A DNA stretch of 64,000 nt from the NCBI RefSeq assembly GCF_003568845.1, contig NZ_CP030127.1, positions 458,501 to 522,500 of the forward strand, read 5' to 3'. A model generated the notes under the pieces. It made no database searches. It had not been told where the DNA came from and worked only from the letters and a program-made list of their open reading frames with translations. Both the position numbers and the translations under genes were made by a program. Positions 18,145 to 26,725 of the stretch are shown here, piece by piece. This DNA is from Indioceanicola profundi (GTDB taxonomy: Bacteria > Pseudomonadota > Alphaproteobacteria > Azospirillales > Azospirillaceae). Positions within the stretch are counted from its first letter, which is position 1; each line of letters starts with the position of its first letter.

Positions 18145-18147
18145 TAA
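17155..18147 (+). CDS. DDE transposase (rve integrase core, IS481-like)
   Basis: About 330 aa from ATG 17155 (GGAAGGA upstream; a GTG at 17140 is possible). The N-terminal helix-turn-helix is SLRALAKRYGINPKTVAKW. The rve core supplies the first Asp in FFHIDIAEVRTEQGK, the second in VLTDNGTHFT, and the Glu in HPWTNGQVERMNRTIKDATV. It ends with LTPYEFICKQW and a short tail. The reading frame runs to the last base of the element: its TAA stop (18145-18147) is made from the flanking TA and the next base. It looks intact and may be active. Confidence 0.9.
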   Translation: MGQVHHGSATTTAAVRRAIQHSQESLRALAKRYGINPKTVAKWRARSSVADQRTGPTAPRSTILTAEDEAIIVAFRRYTLLPLDDCLYALQATIPHLTRSSLHRCLQRHGISRLPETDGDKPQRSRFKRYPIGFFHIDIAEVRTEQGKLHLFVAIDRTSKFAFVELHEKATRRVAGDFLRHLAAAVPYKIHTVLTDNGTHFTEPTGDGWTPKDIKAMRAEKIPFRCHSFEAACADLDVEHRLTKPRHPWTNGQVERMNRTIKDATVKRYHYESHDELRQHLADFVAAYNFGRRLKTLKGLTPYEFICKQWIADPERFILNPLHQMPGPNI

Positions 18148-18313
18148 GTGGAGGATGACCTCAATGGGCCAGACCGAACGGCGCTTGATTGGCTGGACCT
18201 CTCTAAGAAGCACTACGAGCCGCAGGAGTTCCTGCTTGACCGATGCGGCGCTTTCACGGGCATCAATCTCTGCCGCAGCTTCCAGCATCAACAGACGTTC
18301 GCCTCTTGACCGA

Positions 18314-18718
18314 TCAGCCATCATTCACTGCCAGGGCAATAGATGCGTCGGTCCCCGACATAATGGCTTGGCGCGCATTCATTGCCCGGGTCTGCCTCGC
18401 TTTGAGCGTTCGAATTATATTCCCGAGCTTTGTATAACGTTCCGTGTTCTGCTCCGTCTCCCGATTACGCTCCAGAATTCTTAGCACTTGCCCAATCTCG
18501 GCATGCAGTTGCTGGAGCTCAGTCTCGGTCTTTCGCTTGTGGCCGGAGAACCTCTGGCCGAGTGCGTCGCACTCAGCCTGCATGTCTCGGAATCGCTGGT
18601 CGAGCATATGCTCGAGTTGGCTCATGCGCCCGCTGATCTTCTCGACGTCTGCCGCAGACGCGACGCCAATCCACCTCAAAAACTCCTGCCAACTGCTCAC
18701 GTCCAATGCCTCCGCCAT
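18314..18718 (-). CDS. Small coiled-coil protein coupled to HNH nuclease
   Basis: A 134-aa protein of unknown family. A short globular start (SSWQEFLRWIGVASAADVEK) is followed by about 75 residues of likely coiled coil (ISGRMSQLEHMLDQRFRDMQ; TETELQQLHAEIGQVLRILE) with heptad-like Leu/Ile spacing. No signal peptide or membrane segment. Its TGA overlaps the start of the HNH gene (ATGATGGCTGA), so the two formed a coupled operon. It could be a partner, targeting subunit or regulator of the nuclease; nothing in sequence decides. Ribosome site is weak. Confidence 0.6.
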   Translation of the reverse strand: MAEALDVSSWQEFLRWIGVASAADVEKISGRMSQLEHMLDQRFRDMQAECDALGQRFSGHKRKTETELQQLHAEIGQVLRILERNRETEQNTERYTKLGNIIRTLKARQTRAMNARQAIMSGTDASIALAVNDG

Positions 18719-19570
18719 TCACGAGGCAAATCTACCCCAATGGATTGGGCTCGGAAAGCGTCGGAAGAGGTCACCGGTCAGGCAGGCGTTCCTCAGGCGC
18801 AAACAGGTTAGATCAAAGGGTGCCGGGCTCGACACACGCTAGCCCTTCAGACTGAAGGCCGCCATCGCGACTTCAGCCTGCCCGGACCTCACGGGGAGCC
18901 TTCGGCAAATATACCGATCCTGGACCGGCCGATTGGTGGCCTCTGAGCCTAGAGTCGATCCAGTTTGGCAACCGGATGGTCCGCTCTCTTTTGATAGACA
19001 CAGATTAACACGTCAGGGCTTGGGAAATGGTCCCCGTGCACCATTATGGGCCCGATACCGAGTTCTAGCGGAACCCCTGCAAGGGGCGGGCGGTAGGCTC
19101 TTCCCCAATGCCAGAGGCTCGCCTACTTGGCCCTGGGGTGGAATGCGAGCTTGCCCTGCCAGCTGGTCGCGACAGCGCAGAACCAGCATGTACGGCAAGT
19201 AAAGCGCACGACATTCACTCTAGCGATACCGGAGTGTGACCATGTGCGCCCAAGTAAAGTTGCGCGAACACACGGACCAGAAGGTGCATGCGGCTGACAT
19301 CCATGTAGCTGATGATAGACTAGGAAATAGAGTCGCGTTGTCTCCGAACAACGAACTGCGCGCCTTAGAGTCCCCGAGATAGTGAACCTCTGTCGCCGAG
19401 ATACTGAAACGGAACGGTTGGGGAATGGCGGATTTCCTCGGAGGCGAGTCGCGGAAATTAAGATGGTTGGCATGTCGGCGTCTTGCCGCGTGGGGAGCCG
19501 AATGCTACCTCGGCAGGGCAAGCCGTGCCTGCGGACCAACACGGGCACCGACTGGGAGGAGAAGACAGCC
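18719..19570. other. Intergenic region with no supported gene
   Basis: About 850 bases between the divergent coiled-coil and acyl-CoA ligase genes. Short frames exist on both strands, but none has both a ribosome site and family resemblance. Base composition appears somewhat less GC-rich than the flanking genes. The ligase promoter should be in its right part; I see no clear promoter or RNA gene. Confidence 0.45.
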
Positions 19571-21193
19571 ATGTGCGCAGCCATCGCCGATCAGGACCTG
19601 ATCCGGAACCCTGCCAATTTCGTGCAGCTTTCTCCCCTGTCGCTGCTACGCCGGACCGTGGATGTGCATCCTGCCCGGACGGCCGTGCGCTACGGCGCGG
19701 TCACGCGCAGCTATGCCGAATTCGGGGAACGCTGCCTGCGACTGGCGGCCTCGTTGGCGCGGGCCGGGATCGGCCGCGGCGATGTGGTCTCCATCATGGC
19801 GCCGAACACGCCGGCCCATTTGGAAGCGCATTTCGGCGTGGCTATGGCAGGCGCAGTGCTGCACTCCATCAATATCCGCCTGGACGCGGCCGCCATCGCC
19901 TTCCAGCTTCAGCATGGGCAGTCCAGGCTTCTGCTGGTCGATGAGGAATTCGTTCCAGTGGTGCGCAAGGCGCTGGCCCTGCTGGAAGGGGAACTGCCGG
20001 TTGTCCATATCGCCGACCCTGCCGTGCCGTCCGATCCGCTGGGCATGGCGGAGTACGAGACGTTCATCGCCGAGCCGGCGGACGGCTTCACAGCGCTGGA
20101 CCCGGTGGATGAGTGGGATGCCATCACCCTCAACTATACCTCGGGCACGACGGGCAATCCCAAGGGCGTGGTCTATCATCACCGCGGTGCTTATCTGAAT
20201 GCCGTGGGCAACACCATGGCCTGGTCCATGGGCGGGCATCCGGTCTATCTCTGGACCCTGCCGATGTTCCACTGCAACGGCTGGTGTTTCCCCTGGACCA
20301 TCACCGCGCTGGCCGGCACCCATGTTTGCCTTCGGCGGGTAGAGGCGAAGGCCATCTATTCGGCGCTGCTGGAGGACAAGGTCAGCCATTTCTGCGGCGC
20401 GCCCATCGTGCTGAACCTTCTGGCCAACGCGCCGGACGAGTTGACGCAGGGGCTTGCACCCGGGATCAAGGTGATGACCGCCGGCGCCGCTCCGCCGGCC
20501 CCTGTCATCGCGGCAATGGAGACGCTGGGCTTCCAGGTCACCCATGTCTACGGCCTGACCGAGGTTTACGGCCCCTGCGTGGTCTGCGACTGGAAAAGCG
20601 AGTGGGACGAACTGCCCTTGCAGGAGCGGGCCCGCCTCAAGGCCCGGCAGGGCGTGCGCTATCACCTGCAGGAGGGGCTCGATGTGCTTGATCCGGAGAG
20701 CATGGCCCCGGTCCCGGCGGATGGCGCCACCATCGGCGAGGTGATGATCCGCGGCAACATCACCATGAAAGGGTATCTGAAGAATTCCGTTGCCACGGAG
20801 GAGGCGTTCCGGGGCGGCTGGTTCCACTCCGGCGACCTCGCGGTGAAGCATCCCGACGGCTATATCGAACTCAAGGACCGCTCCAAGGACATCATCATCT
20901 CCGGCGGTGAGAATATCAGCACCATTGAGGTGGAGGGCGTGCTCTACAGCCATCCCGCCGTTCTGGAGGCCGCCGTGGTCGCCCGACCCGACCCGAAATG
21001 GGGTGAGACGCCCTGCGCCTTCGTCACGCTGAAGCCCGGAGCCAGTGTGACGGCGGAAGAGTTGATCGCCTATTGCCGCGAGAATCTCGCCCACTTCAAG
21101 GCGCCGCGCACCGTGGTGTTCAGCGAGTTGCCGAAGACCTCCACCGGCAAGATCCAGAAGTTCGTGCTGCGCGACCGGGCCAAGGAGCTGTGA
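19571..21193 (+). CDS. AMP-dependent acyl-CoA ligase (AMP-binding family)
   Basis: A 540-aa ATP-dependent acyl-CoA synthetase that forms acyl-adenylate and then a CoA thioester. Motifs in order are the P-loop-like LNYTSGTTGNPKGVVYHHRG, VTHVYGLTEVYGPC (A5), GGWFHSGDLAVKHPDGYIEL (A7), IIISGGENISTIEVE (A8) and the catalytic Lys of LPKTSTGKIQKFVL (A10). It is closest in style to medium-chain fatty acid or plant AAE-type ligases. The frame is open to 19382, but ATG 19571 has GGAGGAG upstream and matches the family N-terminus. The following hydrolase overlaps its stop, so acid activation and ester or thioester hydrolysis may be linked. Confidence 0.92.
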   Translation: MCAAIADQDLIRNPANFVQLSPLSLLRRTVDVHPARTAVRYGAVTRSYAEFGERCLRLAASLARAGIGRGDVVSIMAPNTPAHLEAHFGVAMAGAVLHSINIRLDAAAIAFQLQHGQSRLLLVDEEFVPVVRKALALLEGELPVVHIADPAVPSDPLGMAEYETFIAEPADGFTALDPVDEWDAITLNYTSGTTGNPKGVVYHHRGAYLNAVGNTMAWSMGGHPVYLWTLPMFHCNGWCFPWTITALAGTHVCLRRVEAKAIYSALLEDKVSHFCGAPIVLNLLANAPDELTQGLAPGIKVMTAGAAPPAPVIAAMETLGFQVTHVYGLTEVYGPCVVCDWKSEWDELPLQERARLKARQGVRYHLQEGLDVLDPESMAPVPADGATIGEVMIRGNITMKGYLKNSVATEEAFRGGWFHSGDLAVKHPDGYIELKDRSKDIIISGGENISTIEVEGVLYSHPAVLEAAVVARPDPKWGETPCAFVTLKPGASVTAEELIAYCRENLAHFKAPRTVVFSELPKTSTGKIQKFVLRDRAKEL

Positions 21194-21987
21194 CCACTGG
21201 CGCGGCGTTAGAGCGCCGCCGCGTAACGCTTCAGGGACGCGGGCTTGACGTCCTGCAGATCTGCCAGCCCGGCGGGGCTGTGCGGACGCTCGTCATGCTG
21301 CACGAGGCGCTGGGTTCGGCCGGGCTGTGGAAGTCCTTGCCGCTGCAACTCGCCGCGCGGACGGGCCTGGACGTGCTGGCCTATTCCCGCCTGGGTCACG
21401 GCTATTCCGATCCGCCGGCCGGGCCGCGTGAAGCCGATTACCTGCATGTGGAGGCGGAGCAGGTGCTGCCCGCTCTGTTGCAGGCGCTCGGGATCGAGGA
21501 CCCGATCCTCTACGGCCACAGCGATGGCGCGTCCATTGCCCTGATCTATGCGGCCAGCCATCATCCGCGCGCCGTGATCGCGGAGGCTCCGCATATCGTG
21601 GTGGAGCCGGTGACCCTGGCCGGCGTGGCGGCTGCCGGAACGCCGGAGGCGCGTGACCGGCTGCTGCCCCGATTGGCGCGCCATCATGCCGATGCACCGG
21701 TGCTTTTCGCTGCCTGGCACGATACGTGGACCAGCCCATCGTTCCGGGACTGGAGCATTGAAGCTTTGTTGCCCGGCATCTGCTGCCCGCTGCTGCTGAT
21801 CCAGGGCACGGGCGACGAGTACGGCACATTTGCACAACTGGACCGCATCGCCGGGAGGGTCCGCTCTCCCTTGGTTGAGCGGTGGGAGGTGCAGGGGGCA
21901 GGGCACAGCCCGCACCGGGAACACCCGACGGCATTCGTAGAGCGGCTGGCCGCCTTCATCGAGCGGACCGCGCCCCGGATGGAATAA
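21190..21987 (+). CDS. Alpha/beta-fold hydrolase
   Basis: A 265-aa alpha/beta hydrolase. The nucleophile elbow is GHSDGAS. The acid is in LLIQGTGDEYGT and the His in VQGAGHSPHREHP; the oxyanion region is LHEALGSAGLW. Start is GTG at 21190, overlapping the TGA of the acyl-CoA ligase (GTGA) and preceded by AAGGAG, so the frame upstream of it is a shadow. Likely hydrolyses an ester linked to the ligase substrate; specificity unknown. A 17-bp hairpin begins at its stop codon. Confidence 0.9.
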   Translation: MTTGAALERRRVTLQGRGLDVLQICQPGGAVRTLVMLHEALGSAGLWKSLPLQLAARTGLDVLAYSRLGHGYSDPPAGPREADYLHVEAEQVLPALLQALGIEDPILYGHSDGASIALIYAASHHPRAVIAEAPHIVVEPVTLAGVAAAGTPEARDRLLPRLARHHADAPVLFAAWHDTWTSPSFRDWSIEALLPGICCPLLLIQGTGDEYGTFAQLDRIAGRVRSPLVERWEVQGAGHSPHREHPTAFVERLAAFIERTAPRME

Positions 21988-22022
21988 GACACGCCGCAGG
22001 TGGGGCCACCTGCGGCGTGTCT
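21987..22022. terminator. 17-bp perfect hairpin between convergent genes
   Basis: Arms 21987-22003 and 22006-22022 are perfectly complementary (core ACACGCCGCAGGTGG), separated by only two bases. It lies between the hydrolase stop and the GH16 gene stop on the other strand, so it should act in both directions. Confidence 0.8.
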
Positions 22023-22051
22023 GGATAGGGCGGCGGATGGCCGCCCCTGGG

Positions 22052-24667
22052 TCAGGCGGCGTAGTCCCAGGCCCCATCCGTGCCCACCCCGACGAGATCG
22101 ACCTGATCGCCGGAGGCGAAAGCATCGAATGACAGGGCGGAGACGCTGGAACTGGCCATGCTGGCCGCCTTCTCGATCTTCAGCCAGTCGAAGCGGCCCT
22201 GTTCCCAGCCGCCCTGGGTGGCGGCGAGCGCGATCTTGTCGCCTTGGTTCAGGTTGATGGTGAAGCTGCGGGTCTGAACCACGTCCGTGCTGTTGCTGCC
22301 GCTGCCGGTCCAGGAGTTGACGGTCTTGCCGCCGACCTTGACCGAGAAATCCGCAACGCCGTCGAACTCGTTCAGATAGCTCACCGTGATCTTGTAGCTG
22401 CCGCTGTCGCCGGTGAAGGTGCCGGATGCTTCGCCGCTGCCGGTCAGCTTGATCTGCGCCCCGCCGGAAGCGCTGCTCTTCTGCTCCACGAAGTAGCCGC
22501 CGCTCAGGCTCAACTTCTCGGCTTCCGTGGTGCCCAGTCCAATGGTCGGGCCGCTGAAGACCATGGCCTTTTCGACCTTCACCCAATCGAAGCGCGCCTG
22601 TTCCCAGCCGCCCTGCTTGCCGGCGAGCGCGATCTTGTCGCCTTGCTTCAGGTCCAGCGTGAAGCTCCGCGTCTGCACGATATCCGTGCTGTTGCTGCCG
22701 CTGCCCGTCCAGGAATTCACCGTGGCCCCATTCACTTTCACAGCGAAATCAGCCGCGCCATCGAACTCGTTGAGGTAGCTCACGGTGAACTTGTAGCTGC
22801 CATCGGCGCCGGTGAAGGTTCCGGCGGCTTCGCCGCTGCCGGTCAGCTTGATCTGTGCGCCGCCGGAGGCACTGCTCTTCTGCTCGACGAAATACCCGCC
22901 GCTGAGACTCAGCTTCTCCGCCTCAGTGGTGCCGACGCCGATGGTCGGGCCGGATACCGCCTTCTCGATCTTCAGCCAGTCGAAGCGGCCCTGTTCCCAG
23001 CCGCCCTGGGTGGCGGCGAGCGCGATCTTGTCGCCTTGGTTCAGGTTGATGGTGAAGCTGCGGGTCTGAACCACGTCCGTGCTGTTGCTGCCGCTGCCGG
23101 TCCAGGAGTTGACGGTCTTGCCGCCGACCTTGACCGAGAAATCCGCAACGCCGTCGAACTCGTTCAGATAGCTCACCGTGATCTTGTAGCTGCCGCTGTC
23201 GCCGGTGAAGGTGCCGGATGCTTCGCCGCTGCCGGTCAGCTTGATCTGCGCCCCGCCGGAAGCGCTGCTCTTCTGCTCCACGAAGTAGCCGCCGCTCAGG
23301 CTCAACTTCTCCGCCTCTGTCGTACCGACGCTAATGGACGGGCCGTTCGTACCGGTGGAGGGAGCTGGCTCCGAGATAACCGGGGCATTGGCCGGGGCTG
23401 CCACCGACTTTGCGAAGACGAACATCTCCGGCTCGAGCTTGGCGATGCTTGTATTCTTCAGCAGCAAGGCCTGATCCTTGTCCAGCCGCAGGATCACGTC
23501 CGACCCGACCTGGCTGAGCCAGGGCTTCACATCGTCGAAATGGGTGAAGTGGAAGCCTTCCAGGCGGATCTTGTCGGTGTTGTTGACGCTGTTGGACAGG
23601 TCCAGGATGGTGTCGTTGCCGTCGCCGTTGCGGATGATGAAGACATCTGTTCCCTTACCGCCCAGCAAGGTGTCGTTGCCCTTGCCGCCCTTCAGCTCGG
23701 TGTACTGGCCGTTGGCGGAAGCGAGATAGTTGTTCTTGTCGTTGCCTGTGATGTGACGCCCCCAGTCGTTCAGCTGGACGACCTTGGTCTCCGTGCTGCC
23801 AAGGGTATAGTCGACGTCCCAGGTCGTCTTGGCGCCGTCACCGTTCAGGACCGTGAAGGCGTCGATGCCGATGGGCGCCCAGTCCTTTGGAACGCCGACC
23901 ACGGCATGATCGACGTTTTTCTGATAAACGCGGATGTGGTCGATCTTCATCTCCGCGGGGAACGGCGTCGTGGAATTCGGGCTGCCGGGCCAGTAGCCGC
24001 CGACCGCCAGATTGGCGATCATGTAGGCGGGCTGGTCGAAGGTATGGTTCGCGAATTCGCCGACCTTGATGCCGTCATAGTACCAGACCAGCTTGTCCTT
24101 CTGCCAATCCAGCCCATAGGTATGGAACCCGTCGGAACTGTCGAACAGGCCGGCTTTCCGGATGTGATCCTCGACCTTCTTGCCGTTGGCGTCGATGTAG
24201 TGGGAGGTGCCGTACAGGATGTGCGGCTCCTGGCCGATCGTCTCGATTACGTCCATTTCCGGCGGCCACTGGGCATCCATGGTCAGAAGCCAGAAACCCG
24301 GCCACAGACCCTTGCCCGCCGGCATCTGCGCCTTGATCTCGAAATAGCCGTACTGCATCGAGAAAACACGCTCGGAGATGATCATGCCCGAGGTGTAGTC
24401 CATGTTGTCGATCTGCCACTTGATCGAATCCGGAGCCTTCTGGGCCTGAATGGTGAGAACCCCGTTGGAGTGCTTGAAGGGGTTGATGCCCAGGTTCTTG
24501 TAATCGGGGTCGATATAGAACTGCTTCTCGCCGTTGCCGGGCAGGGACCGCTCGTCCCAATAGCCTGAAGTCTTCCAAACCGCGCCGGATTCACCCCAGA
24601 GGCGAAAACTGTCGAACTGCTCGTTGAACTGCAGCGTATAATTCGACATATCGATCTTTTCAGCCAT
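22052..24667 (-). CDS. Secreted GH16 beta-glycanase with RTX motif and three C-terminal repeats
   Basis: An 871-aa glycoside hydrolase. A GH16 domain occupies residues 1-260, with catalytic EMDVIE (Glu137, Asp139, Glu142) and aromatic cleft residues (GLWPGFWLLTMDAQWPPE). An RTX calcium-binding segment follows (GGKGNDTLLGGKGTDVF). Then come three ~105-aa beta-rich repeats, each starting VGTTEAEKLSLSGGYFVEQ or similar and ending QGGWEQ.RFDW.KIEKA, probably carbohydrate-binding modules. There is no signal peptide; the RTX motif and aspartate/hydrophobic tail fit type I secretion. GH16 enzymes with RTX motifs such as rhizobial ExsH cut the cell's own exopolysaccharide, so matrix remodelling is a reasonable guess. 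ATG 24667 is chosen over an upstream Met because it starts at the domain. Confidence 0.9.
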   Translation of the reverse strand: MAEKIDMSNYTLQFNEQFDSFRLWGESGAVWKTSGYWDERSLPGNGEKQFYIDPDYKNLGINPFKHSNGVLTIQAQKAPDSIKWQIDNMDYTSGMIISERVFSMQYGYFEIKAQMPAGKGLWPGFWLLTMDAQWPPEMDVIETIGQEPHILYGTSHYIDANGKKVEDHIRKAGLFDSSDGFHTYGLDWQKDKLVWYYDGIKVGEFANHTFDQPAYMIANLAVGGYWPGSPNSTTPFPAEMKIDHIRVYQKNVDHAVVGVPKDWAPIGIDAFTVLNGDGAKTTWDVDYTLGSTETKVVQLNDWGRHITGNDKNNYLASANGQYTELKGGKGNDTLLGGKGTDVFIIRNGDGNDTILDLSNSVNNTDKIRLEGFHFTHFDDVKPWLSQVGSDVILRLDKDQALLLKNTSIAKLEPEMFVFAKSVAAPANAPVISEPAPSTGTNGPSISVGTTEAEKLSLSGGYFVEQKSSASGGAQIKLTGSGEASGTFTGDSGSYKITVSYLNEFDGVADFSVKVGGKTVNSWTGSGSNSTDVVQTRSFTINLNQGDKIALAATQGGWEQGRFDWLKIEKAVSGPTIGVGTTEAEKLSLSGGYFVEQKSSASGGAQIKLTGSGEAAGTFTGADGSYKFTVSYLNEFDGAADFAVKVNGATVNSWTGSGSNSTDIVQTRSFTLDLKQGDKIALAGKQGGWEQARFDWVKVEKAMVFSGPTIGLGTTEAEKLSLSGGYFVEQKSSASGGAQIKLTGSGEASGTFTGDSGSYKITVSYLNEFDGVADFSVKVGGKTVNSWTGSGSNSTDVVQTRSFTINLNQGDKIALAATQGGWEQGRFDWLKIEKAASMASSSVSALSFDAFASGDQVDLVGVGTDGAWDYAA
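22165..22519. repeat. 355-bp exact direct repeat, copy 1
   Basis: Identical base for base to 22957-23311 (offset 792). It covers most of the third C-terminal repeat of the GH16 protein. The middle repeat (about 22560-22920) codes a similar protein sequence but differs at many bases. Confidence 0.95.
22957..23311. repeat. 355-bp exact direct repeat, copy 2
   Basis: Exact copy of 22165-22519 inside the first C-terminal repeat of the GH16 protein. The identity includes silent positions, so it reflects recent duplication or gene conversion rather than selection on protein sequence. Confidence 0.95.
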
Positions 24668-25103
24668 CGTGCCATCCCCGTGTCGTTGGTGCCCTTGCCA
24701 CGCCCGTAAGGGCATGACCAACGGACAACTACCTCGCCCGAAAGAGGCATCAGGATCAGGGTCCGAGTATTAATGGAGTATTGACAGCGAAAGCTCTGAC
24801 TGTGATCAAAAGGGCGCGGGTGGCATTATTGAGTGGAAAAGAGGACGAAAATGAGATCGCAAGTGACACGGAAGTGTCTGCGCCAGTTGTAATTTCAAAC
24901 TGATGGTATATTTGTTGGAGGGGAACGGCGGTCGGTGACGGAATTGTTTCACGCCTGGGGCTGATTCGGGCGTGTGGGACATAATGCAGCGTACTGCTTT
25001 GTCGCCGGTCAGGACGTTGGACTTCACGTCATGAAGGCTTCCGTTCCTGTTCCGGAGAGCCCATAGGGCCCCGCTCCTGGGTCCGTCTTCTCCGGCCCGC
25101 CGG
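24668..25103. other. Intergenic region upstream of the GH16 gene
   Basis: About 435 bases, more AT-rich than its surroundings (for example around 24790-24920). It should hold the GH16 promoter. I could not assign a specific promoter, operator or RNA, and no ORF in it is supported. Confidence 0.45.
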
Positions 25104-26573
25104 TCAGTCCTGTTGGGGCGGTTCCACGCATGCGCCCGGTGTGGTTGCTGCGGCCTTGCGCAGACGCCAGGCCCGGGACAGCAGACCGAAGCCGCTCCAG
25201 CCGAGAAACATCACCAGGGGCGCTGCGATCAGGGCCGGAAAAAGCGCTATCAGCACGGCGGCAGCGATGGCGGCCAGCCCGATCCGCAGCACCGCCTTGC
25301 CTTCCGTCACCCCAAGGGACCGCGAGCCTGTCAGCGCGGCGCCGGCAGCGCTGCCAAGGCTGAGGGCGCCGGCGGCGATCCGGCCCGCACTTCCCTTCCT
25401 GGAGCGGCCCGGCGTGCGCGGACGGGGCCTACCGCCAAGCATATGCCGCTGCTCGTCGAGGACGATCTCTGTCGCATTCTCCAGATCGTCCAGATAGGCC
25501 GCCTCCATCTCCGCGGCGAAATGCGGGTCTTCGATTGTGACATCGAGTTCCCAGTTGGAGAGCCAGCTCACGAGGTTCAGGTTGGTCGATCCGACCCTGG
25601 CCCAGCGACCGTCGCAGACCGCCGTTTTGGCATGCAGCATCGGCCCCTTCCATTCGAAGATGCGGATGCCGGTTTCAAGCAGCGGCCGGTAGCCGGACCG
25701 GGCAAGCGTCTGGGCGGCCGGCACATCGCTGGAGCCGGGAAGCAGGATGCGAACATCGACCCCGTCCCGCCGGGCCTCTGCCAGCGCCTGGACATAGGGT
25801 GTCGTCGCGACGAAATACGCATCCGTCAGCCACAAGGTCTTGCGGGCGCCGGCTGCCACCAACTGATCCAGCCGATAAGCGCTGAGTTGGCCTGGCCGTC
25901 CCCGGATGACACTGATTTCCGACGTGCCGACTGGTGCAGCGCCGCCCCAGGTCTCGGGCAGGGACTCGCCGCCGGCAATGGACCAGACTTCCGCGAAGGC
26001 GCGGTCCAGATCGGCAACGGCCGGCCCCCTGATCTCCACGCCGGTGTCGCGCCAAGGCGGGATGCCGCGGGCGGAATCTCCTGCCCAATCCCGTGCGACG
26101 CAGAGGCCGGAGACGAAGCCGATGCGGCCGTCGACCGTCAGGGTCTTGCGATGATCGCGTGAAATCCAGCCGAAGGGGGACGACAGGCGCGGCGGATTGA
26201 AGGCGCGCACATCGACGCCGGCATGGCGGAGCGAATCCCAGAACCGGGAGGATGCGGCGCCGAAGCTTCCCAACCAGTCATAGACGAACCGCACCTTGAT
26301 CCCGGCCCGTGCCCGTGCGGCCAGCGCCGCTGCGATCTCGCGGCCGGTCTCGTCGTCGGCGAAGATGTAGTTCTCGAAATGGATGGTATGCTCGGCATGG
26401 GCGATGGCGTCGATCCATGCCGGATAGTTCTCCGTCGCGTCGCGCAGCAGCCTGACGCCGTTTCCGCCGACGGGATGGCTGCTGGTGATGCGGGAAAAAG
26501 CCCTCTCGAACAGAGTGGTGCCGTACTGGTGCGGCGCATGAGCGGCGTGGTCGGTTACATTCGCCTCGAGCAT
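25104..26573 (-). CDS. Phospholipase D / cardiolipin synthase-like protein
   Basis: About 489 aa with two HKD motifs: HRKTLTVDGRIGFVSG in the first half and HAKTAVCDGRWARVGSTN in the second, the paired active site of cardiolipin synthases and bacterial PLDs. After the second half come a basic linker and a hydrophobic C-terminal region (IGLAAIAAAVLIALFPALIA, then APLVMFLGWSGFGLLSRAW), probably two membrane helices. This tail is unusual, since ClsA-type enzymes have their helices at the N-terminus. Start is uncertain: the frame opens at 26705 and Met at 26573 (MLEANVTDHAAH) is a reasonable choice; neither has a strong ribosome site. Confidence 0.88.
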   Translation of the reverse strand: MLEANVTDHAAHAPHQYGTTLFERAFSRITSSHPVGGNGVRLLRDATENYPAWIDAIAHAEHTIHFENYIFADDETGREIAAALAARARAGIKVRFVYDWLGSFGAASSRFWDSLRHAGVDVRAFNPPRLSSPFGWISRDHRKTLTVDGRIGFVSGLCVARDWAGDSARGIPPWRDTGVEIRGPAVADLDRAFAEVWSIAGGESLPETWGGAAPVGTSEISVIRGRPGQLSAYRLDQLVAAGARKTLWLTDAYFVATTPYVQALAEARRDGVDVRILLPGSSDVPAAQTLARSGYRPLLETGIRIFEWKGPMLHAKTAVCDGRWARVGSTNLNLVSWLSNWELDVTIEDPHFAAEMEAAYLDDLENATEIVLDEQRHMLGGRPRPRTPGRSRKGSAGRIAAGALSLGSAAGAALTGSRSLGVTEGKAVLRIGLAAIAAAVLIALFPALIAAPLVMFLGWSGFGLLSRAWRLRKAAATTPGACVEPPQQD

Positions 26574-26725
26574 CGGCAGGTCCGCGGCTGATCGGGAGTG
26601 ATCGGGAGTATATGTTGGCAACGCGGAATGCCGTAGCTTGGGTCCGCTGTCCATAGACCCGATGGGGGGGCGGCATGCCGGAGCGCTGATCAACCGCCTC
26701 GACATGCCGGCGATCCGGATCCGGC

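Larger units (their letters stand above)
16876..18324 (-). pseudogene. HNH endonuclease gene split by an insertion sequence
   Basis: Two parts of one minus-strand gene: the 5' part at 18145-18324 and the 3' part at 16876-17096, separated by the insertion sequence at 17097-18144. Removing the element and one copy of the TA duplication restores an open frame of 133 codons. The join reads VILH-LAERQGWICPECG. The 132-aa product has a helical N-terminus (ERLLMLEAAAEIDARESAAS), a CPEC zinc pair, then HHIDHVIPWSLGG and NIQILHADCNLRKG, the HNH nuclease core. The stop of the coiled-coil gene at 18314-18718 overlaps its ATGATG start, so the pair was translationally coupled before the insertion. Confidence 0.82.

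Noticed and set aside
19382..19570. 63-residue extension of the acyl-CoA ligase
   Set aside because: No ribosome site at the earlier start, sequence unlike the family, while ATG 19571 has GGAGGAG upstream.
22165..23311. Direct repeats considered as a CRISPR array
   Set aside because: Repeat units are hundreds of bases long and lie inside a coding frame; no CRISPR array or cas gene is seen in the window.
22244..24568. 774-codon plus-strand open frame opposite the GH16 gene
   Set aside because: Composition mirrors the antisense of the GH16 repeats and no domain is seen; the GH16 frame has catalytic and RTX motifs.
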